Part shown: positions 7,757-11,220 of the stretch, piece after piece
How positions within the stretch are numbered: position 1 is the first letter of the stretch
Layout of the letters: each line of letters starts with the position of its first letter
NCBI GenBank assembly: GCA_030705745.1
Contig: JAUZPT010000055.1
Location: 1-11,220, forward strand
Direction of reading: 5' to 3'
Source of the DNA: Bacillota bacterium
GTDB lineage: Bacteria; Bacillota; Bacilli; Bacillales; Cytobacillaceae
Length of the DNA: 11,220 nucleotides
Translations under genes and position numbers: made by a program
The notes under the pieces: generated by a model
The model's input: the letters and a program-made list of their open reading frames with translations, nothing else
Databases searched by the model: none
What the model was told of the DNA's origin: nothing

Positions 7757-7776
7757 AGAAAAAGGGGGCTCCACGA

Positions 7777-9453
7777 GTGAAGAATTCAAAATTTTCACTG
7801 CTTTTAGTTCTAACACTAGTATTGAGCTTGTTTTTATCAGCATGTTCAGGTTCTAGTGACAAGAAAAACAACAATTCAGGTAGTAAAACAGCAAAAGCTC
7901 CAGAACAAGTACTTAACGTATTAGAATCAGCTGAAATCCCTACAATGGACAGCGTTATGGCACAAGACGTTATGAGTTTCACAATGTTAAATGCTGTAAA
8001 TGATGGATTATACCGTTTAGATCAAAATAATAACGTTATTCCTGCTGTTGCTGATGGTATGCCTGTACCAAATGCTGACAAAACTGTTTACACGATTAAA
8101 TTGAAAAAAGATACTAAATGGTCAAATGGCGACCCTGTAACAGCCCATGACTTTGTATTCGCATGGCAACGTGCAATTGATCCAAAAACTGCTTCTCCAT
8201 ATGGACCATACTATATGGAAGATAAAATTAAAAATGCAACTGAAATCGCAAATGGCAAGATGAAGCCAAGTGAACTAGGAATCAAAGCAGTGGATGATTA
8301 TACATTAGAGGTTACTCTAGTAAAACCGCTTCCTTATTTTGAATCTTATATCACATTCCAATTATTCTATCCTGAAGATCAAAAATATGTAGAATCACAA
8401 GGCAAAGATTATGCTAAGGATGCTGCACATGTTCTTTACAACGGACCATTTACAATGACTAAGTGGGACGGCCCGCAAGGAACTGAATGGACTTTAGCGA
8501 AAAACGATAATTACTGGGATGCAAAAGATGTTTCTTTAAAAACAATCAACTTTAACGTTTCAAAAGATCCACAAGCTTCTGCAAATGCATTTGAAGCAGG
8601 ACAGGCAGATATCACGCCAAAGCTTGCTCAAAAAGCAATTATTTCACAATATCAAGGATCTAAATCATTGGTTCAATACATGGAGCCAACGGTTTGGTGG
8701 CTAAAAATGAATGAAAAGAATCCTGCTTTGAAGAATTCCGATATCCGCCATGCGATTGCATTGTCAATCGATAAACAAGCATTGGTTGACAATGTATTGG
8801 CAAATGGTTCAAAAGTAGCTGATTATATCGTTGCAAAAGATTTCACTTCTTTAAACGGAAAAGATTTCCGTGAAGATAGCAATAAATTTTTGCAAACAGA
8901 CAAGAAAAAAGCTCAGGAATACTGGAAAAAAGGCTTAGCGGAATTAGGCAAAAAAGATCTTTCAATTTCGTATGTTGGCCAAGATACAGATACAGCTAAA
9001 TTGACTGATGCTTTCATCAAGGACCAATTAGAAAAAAATCTTCCAGGCATCAAGATTAACATTGAAAGTGTTCCATTCAGTGTACGCCTTGACCGTGAAG
9101 ATAAACAACAATACGATTTGTTAATGGGCGGTTGGGGTCCTGACTACCAAGATCCAATGACATTTATGGATCTTTGGGCATCGGATAGCCAACAACAGCA
9201 CATGAGCTATGTTAATCCAAAGGTAGATGCATTGATTAAGCAAGCAGGCAATGAATTGGCTGCAAAACCGGATGAACGCTGGAAGGCTCTTCAGGATGCA
9301 GAGAAAATTATTTTAGAAGACGATGCAGCAATCGCTCCATTGTATCAGCGTTCAGTAAACTTGTTGATCGCTCCTAAAGTAAAAGGTTTTGTACATCATC
9401 CAGTCGGTGCAGATTACAGTTTGCAATGGATCAAAATTACAAACGATAAATAA
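7777..9453 (+). CDS. oppA: Oligopeptide-binding lipoprotein OppA
   Basis: Substrate-binding lipoprotein (SBP family 5) of the second peptide importer. The start is GTG, set by AGGGGG at 7763-7768, 8 bases upstream. The signal peptide MKNSKFSLLLVLTLVLSLFLSAC carries the lipobox LSAC at 20-23, so Cys23 should be lipidated. A polar Gly/Ser/Asn/Lys linker follows (24-42), then the binding domain beginning VLNVLESAEIPTMDSVMAQD. Family segments include the WSNGDPVTAHDFVFAWQRAIDP stretch and, near the C-terminus, the GGWGPDYQDPMTFMDLW stretch. The length of 558 residues is usual for Gram-positive OppA. It differs clearly from AppA in length and sequence, so the two are old paralogues and not a recent duplication. 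In related bacteria Opp also imports signalling peptides; that is possible here but not shown. Confidence 0.93.
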   Translation: MKNSKFSLLLVLTLVLSLFLSACSGSSDKKNNNSGSKTAKAPEQVLNVLESAEIPTMDSVMAQDVMSFTMLNAVNDGLYRLDQNNNVIPAVADGMPVPNADKTVYTIKLKKDTKWSNGDPVTAHDFVFAWQRAIDPKTASPYGPYYMEDKIKNATEIANGKMKPSELGIKAVDDYTLEVTLVKPLPYFESYITFQLFYPEDQKYVESQGKDYAKDAAHVLYNGPFTMTKWDGPQGTEWTLAKNDNYWDAKDVSLKTINFNVSKDPQASANAFEAGQADITPKLAQKAIISQYQGSKSLVQYMEPTVWWLKMNEKNPALKNSDIRHAIALSIDKQALVDNVLANGSKVADYIVAKDFTSLNGKDFREDSNKFLQTDKKKAQEYWKKGLAELGKKDLSISYVGQDTDTAKLTDAFIKDQLEKNLPGIKINIESVPFSVRLDREDKQQYDLLMGGWGPDYQDPMTFMDLWASDSQQQHMSYVNPKVDALIKQAGNELAAKPDERWKALQDAEKIILEDDAAIAPLYQRSVNLLIAPKVKGFVHHPVGADYSLQWIKITNDK

Positions 9454-9479
9454 TAGTAAGCCGCTTTAAACAATCAAAT

Positions 9480-9515
9480 AAAAAGAGAGTATATCGTTGA
9501 ATATACTCTCTTTTT
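9480..9515 (+). terminator. Intercistronic terminator or attenuator between oppA and oppB
   Basis: A perfect 15-bp stem pairs AAAAAGAGAGTATAT (9480-9494) with ATATACTCTCTTTTT (9501-9515) over a 6-base loop. The second arm ends in the run of T, so it reads as an intrinsic terminator in either direction. Placed 26 bases after oppA, it should make oppA message more abundant than oppBC message. Confidence 0.8.
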
Positions 9516-9527
9516 ACCTGTAAGGGA

Positions 9528-9546
9528 ATTGTCGAACAATGTCGAA
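9528..9546. repeat. TGTCGAA tandem pair and ATTGT/ACAAT inverted repeat before oppB
   Basis: TGTCGAA occurs twice (9530-9536 and 9540-9546), one helical turn apart. The first copy is also the core of ATTGTCGAACAAT (9528-9540), whose 5-base arms are inverted repeats. It lies between the oppA terminator and the oppB ribosome binding site. A possible promoter here (TTGTCG at 9529, TAAAAT at 9550, 15-base spacer) is weak. Confidence 0.35.
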
Positions 9547-9572
9547 TATTAAAATAAATAGGAGGTGTGGGC

Positions 9573-10502
9573 ATGTTAAAGTATATTCTTCAAAGAACTA
9601 TTTATATGATCATAACGTTATTCATAGTTGTCTCATTAACATTTTTCCTGATGAAGTTAATACCAGGCACTCCATTTTCGAATGCTGGAAAATTGTCACA
9701 TGATCAGCTGCAAATCATGATAGACAAGTATGGCTTAAATCAGCCAATCCCGGTCCAATACTTTCATTACGTTGTAAATATGGCCAAAGGGGATATGGGT
9801 ATTTCATTCCAATTCAACAACACGCCTGTATCAAAGCTAATCGCACTTCGGATAGGGCCATCTGCAGTTCTAGGCTTTCAGGCTATGGTGGTAGGATCAT
9901 TACTTGGCATCATACTCGGAGTTTTATCGGCCCTTAGGCAAAATACGTGGGTTGATTATGGCTCTACTTTAATTGCAGTCGCAGGTAAATCAATACCTTC
10001 ATTTATTTTTGCTGGCTTGATGCAGTATTACATTGCTGTTAAATTAGGGTGGCTTCCTGTCATGTTCTGGAGAGGACCTGAATATACAGTATTGCCTACG
10101 ATTGCATTGGCTATGTTTCCAATTTCAATTGCAGCGCGGTTTATGCGTACTGAAATGATTGAAGTTCTTGGTTCGGATTATATTACTTTGGCTAAGGCAA
10201 AGGGTGCAAGCTTTTATGAAATTTCAGTAAAACATGCATTAAGGAACGCTTTAATCCCGGTTATTACAGTCATGGGTCCGCTAGCAGTATCACTAATGAC
10301 AGGCTCGCTTGTCATAGAACGAATCTTTGGCATACCAGGATTAGGTGAACAATTTGTTAAAGCGATTGTTGTAAATGATTATCCAGTAATCATGGGGACG
10401 AATATTCTTTTTGCATTTTTATTTGTCGTAATTATTTTAGTGGTTGATATCCTTTACGGTGTCATTGATCCACGTATTCGAATTTCGGGAGGGAAATCTT
10501 AG
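9573..10502 (+). CDS. oppB: Oligopeptide ABC transporter permease OppB
   Basis: Channel subunit of the second importer, 309 residues from the ATG at 9573. That start is preferred because GGAGG (9561-9565) lies 7 bases upstream; a GTG at 9567 in the same frame is too close to it. The N-terminus MLKYILQRTIYMIITL is of the OppB type. Hydrophobic segments are at about 9-29, 99-121, 133-158, 171-190, 226-246 and 274-297. The EAA-type loop is at about 202-229 (LAKAKGASF, then ALRNALIP). The motif IERIFGIPGLGEQF and the C-terminal VIDPRIRI are family hallmarks. The stop overlaps the start of oppC by one base, implying coupled translation. Confidence 0.94.
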   Translation: MLKYILQRTIYMIITLFIVVSLTFFLMKLIPGTPFSNAGKLSHDQLQIMIDKYGLNQPIPVQYFHYVVNMAKGDMGISFQFNNTPVSKLIALRIGPSAVLGFQAMVVGSLLGIILGVLSALRQNTWVDYGSTLIAVAGKSIPSFIFAGLMQYYIAVKLGWLPVMFWRGPEYTVLPTIALAMFPISIAARFMRTEMIEVLGSDYITLAKAKGASFYEISVKHALRNALIPVITVMGPLAVSLMTGSLVIERIFGIPGLGEQFVKAIVVNDYPVIMGTNILFAFLFVVIILVVDILYGVIDPRIRISGGKS

Positions 10503-11220
10503 TGAACTATAATGAAAAAGTGATTTCCCCAGATTTGTTCGAGCCGGCTCATGTCGATTCGTCCAAAAGTGAAAAAATAGCAAAGCCAAGCCTGACATTT
10601 TGGCAGGATGCATGGCTTCGTGTCCGAAAAAACAGAGGGGCTGTTATTAGTTTAGTTATAACGGCACTTTTAGCAATTATGGCATTTGTCGGACCGTTAA
10701 TGACTCCATATGCATATGACACTCAAAATACAAAGAATTCTGATCTGCCTCCTCGAGTACAGGGATTGGAACATATCAGCTGGCTTCCATTTGAGGGTAC
10801 GTTAAAGATGAGAGATGGAAGAACCATACACCCGTATGAAACCGGGAATGTGAAAGAATATTATTGGTTTGGAACAGATACATTGGGACGCGATCTTTTT
10901 GCGCGCATTTGGAAAGGTACGCAAATTTCCTTATGGATTGCCTTTATTGCCGCAATTATCGATATGGTTATAGGGGTTGCCTATGGCGCAATTTCGGGGT
11001 ATGTTGGAGGCCGTGTAGATAGTGTCATGCAGCGGATTCTCGAAGTATTGGTGGGAATTCCTAACCTGATCATTGTTGTATTAATGATTCTGGTTTTAAA
11101 ACCCGGTATTATACCGATCATTATTGCAATAAGCATCACTGGCTGGATTAGTATGGCACGGGTAGTTCGTGCACAAGTACTTAAATTGAAAAACCAGGAA
11201 TTCGTATTGGCAGCTAAGAC
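10502..11220 (+). CDS. oppC: Oligopeptide ABC transporter permease OppC (3' end missing)
   Basis: Second channel subunit, open to the right edge: 239 whole codons and part of another. The start is a GTG sharing its G with the oppB stop (TAGTG), with GGGAGGG at 10487-10493, 8 bases upstream. A polar N-terminal tail of about 46 residues, with FWQDAWLRVRKNRGA before the first helix (about 47-66), is typical of OppC. An external segment of some 60 residues follows (about 70-128), which AppC in this window lacks; it ends in the conserved WFGTDTLGRDLFARIWKG. Several more helices follow. The sequence stops just as the EAA loop begins (QEFVLAAKT). About 70 residues are expected to be missing, with oppD and oppF beyond. 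Confidence 0.93.
   Translation, partial: MNYNEKVISPDLFEPAHVDSSKSEKIAKPSLTFWQDAWLRVRKNRGAVISLVITALLAIMAFVGPLMTPYAYDTQNTKNSDLPPRVQGLEHISWLPFEGTLKMRDGRTIHPYETGNVKEYYWFGTDTLGRDLFARIWKGTQISLWIAFIAAIIDMVIGVAYGAISGYVGGRVDSVMQRILEVLVGIPNLIIVVLMILVLKPGIIPIIIAISITGWISMARVVRAQVLKLKNQEFVLAAK

Noticed and set aside
7620..7982. Minus-strand frame of 120 codons across the oppA promoter and signal peptide
   Set aside because: It covers two divergent promoters, a palindrome and the oppA start, which account for the sequence.
9533..9546. Possible LexA (SOS) box, CGAACAATGTCGAA
   Set aside because: The half-site CGAAC is present, but the required partner GTTCG at four-base spacing is not.

Overview
The window reads as chromosome of a low-G+C, Gram-positive, Bacillus-like organism (Bacillaceae or a close Bacillales family; the genus cannot be fixed from sequence alone). 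The evidence is strong GGAGG-type ribosome binding sites, GTG and TTG starts, two lipoprotein peptide-binding proteins with LSAC lipoboxes, a T-box riboswitch in front of trpS, and the gene neighbourhood app - yjbA - trpS - opp, which is the order known from Bacillus subtilis. There is no sign of a mobile element, CRISPR array, phage gene, rRNA or tRNA.

Layout. Positions 1-4634 (+) are the 3' part of an oligopeptide ABC transporter operon: the end of an ATPase (appF), two permeases (appB, appC) and a lipoprotein substrate-binding protein (appA), closed by a terminator. Positions 4718-5802 (+) hold a small two-helix membrane protein gene of unknown function and yjbA (UPF0736), ending in a strong hairpin that overlaps the yjbA stop codon. 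Positions 5907-7227 (-) are trpS with its tryptophan T-box leader and a near-consensus promoter. Positions 7233-7638 (-) are a small membrane protein gene, probably DUF3899, with its own extended -10 promoter. From about 7700 onward (+) a second oligopeptide transporter begins: oppA, an intercistronic terminator, oppB, and oppC, which runs off the right edge.

How it fits together. Two peptide importers of the same architecture flank a core of housekeeping genes. AppA and OppA would capture peptides outside the membrane, AppBC and OppBC form the channels, and AppF (with an AppD expected to the left) and OppDF (expected to the right) power them. Imported peptides are a source of amino acids. 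trpS responds to uncharged tRNA-Trp through the T-box, so several genes here are tied to amino-acid supply, although nothing in the sequence shows joint control. The less routine parts are the divergent control region at 7630-7760 (two palindromes and a CodY-like box), the binding-protein-last order of the app operon with two hairpins before appA, and a perfect 15-bp hairpin separating oppA from oppB. I see no convincing new multi-gene system; most of the window is well-known machinery.
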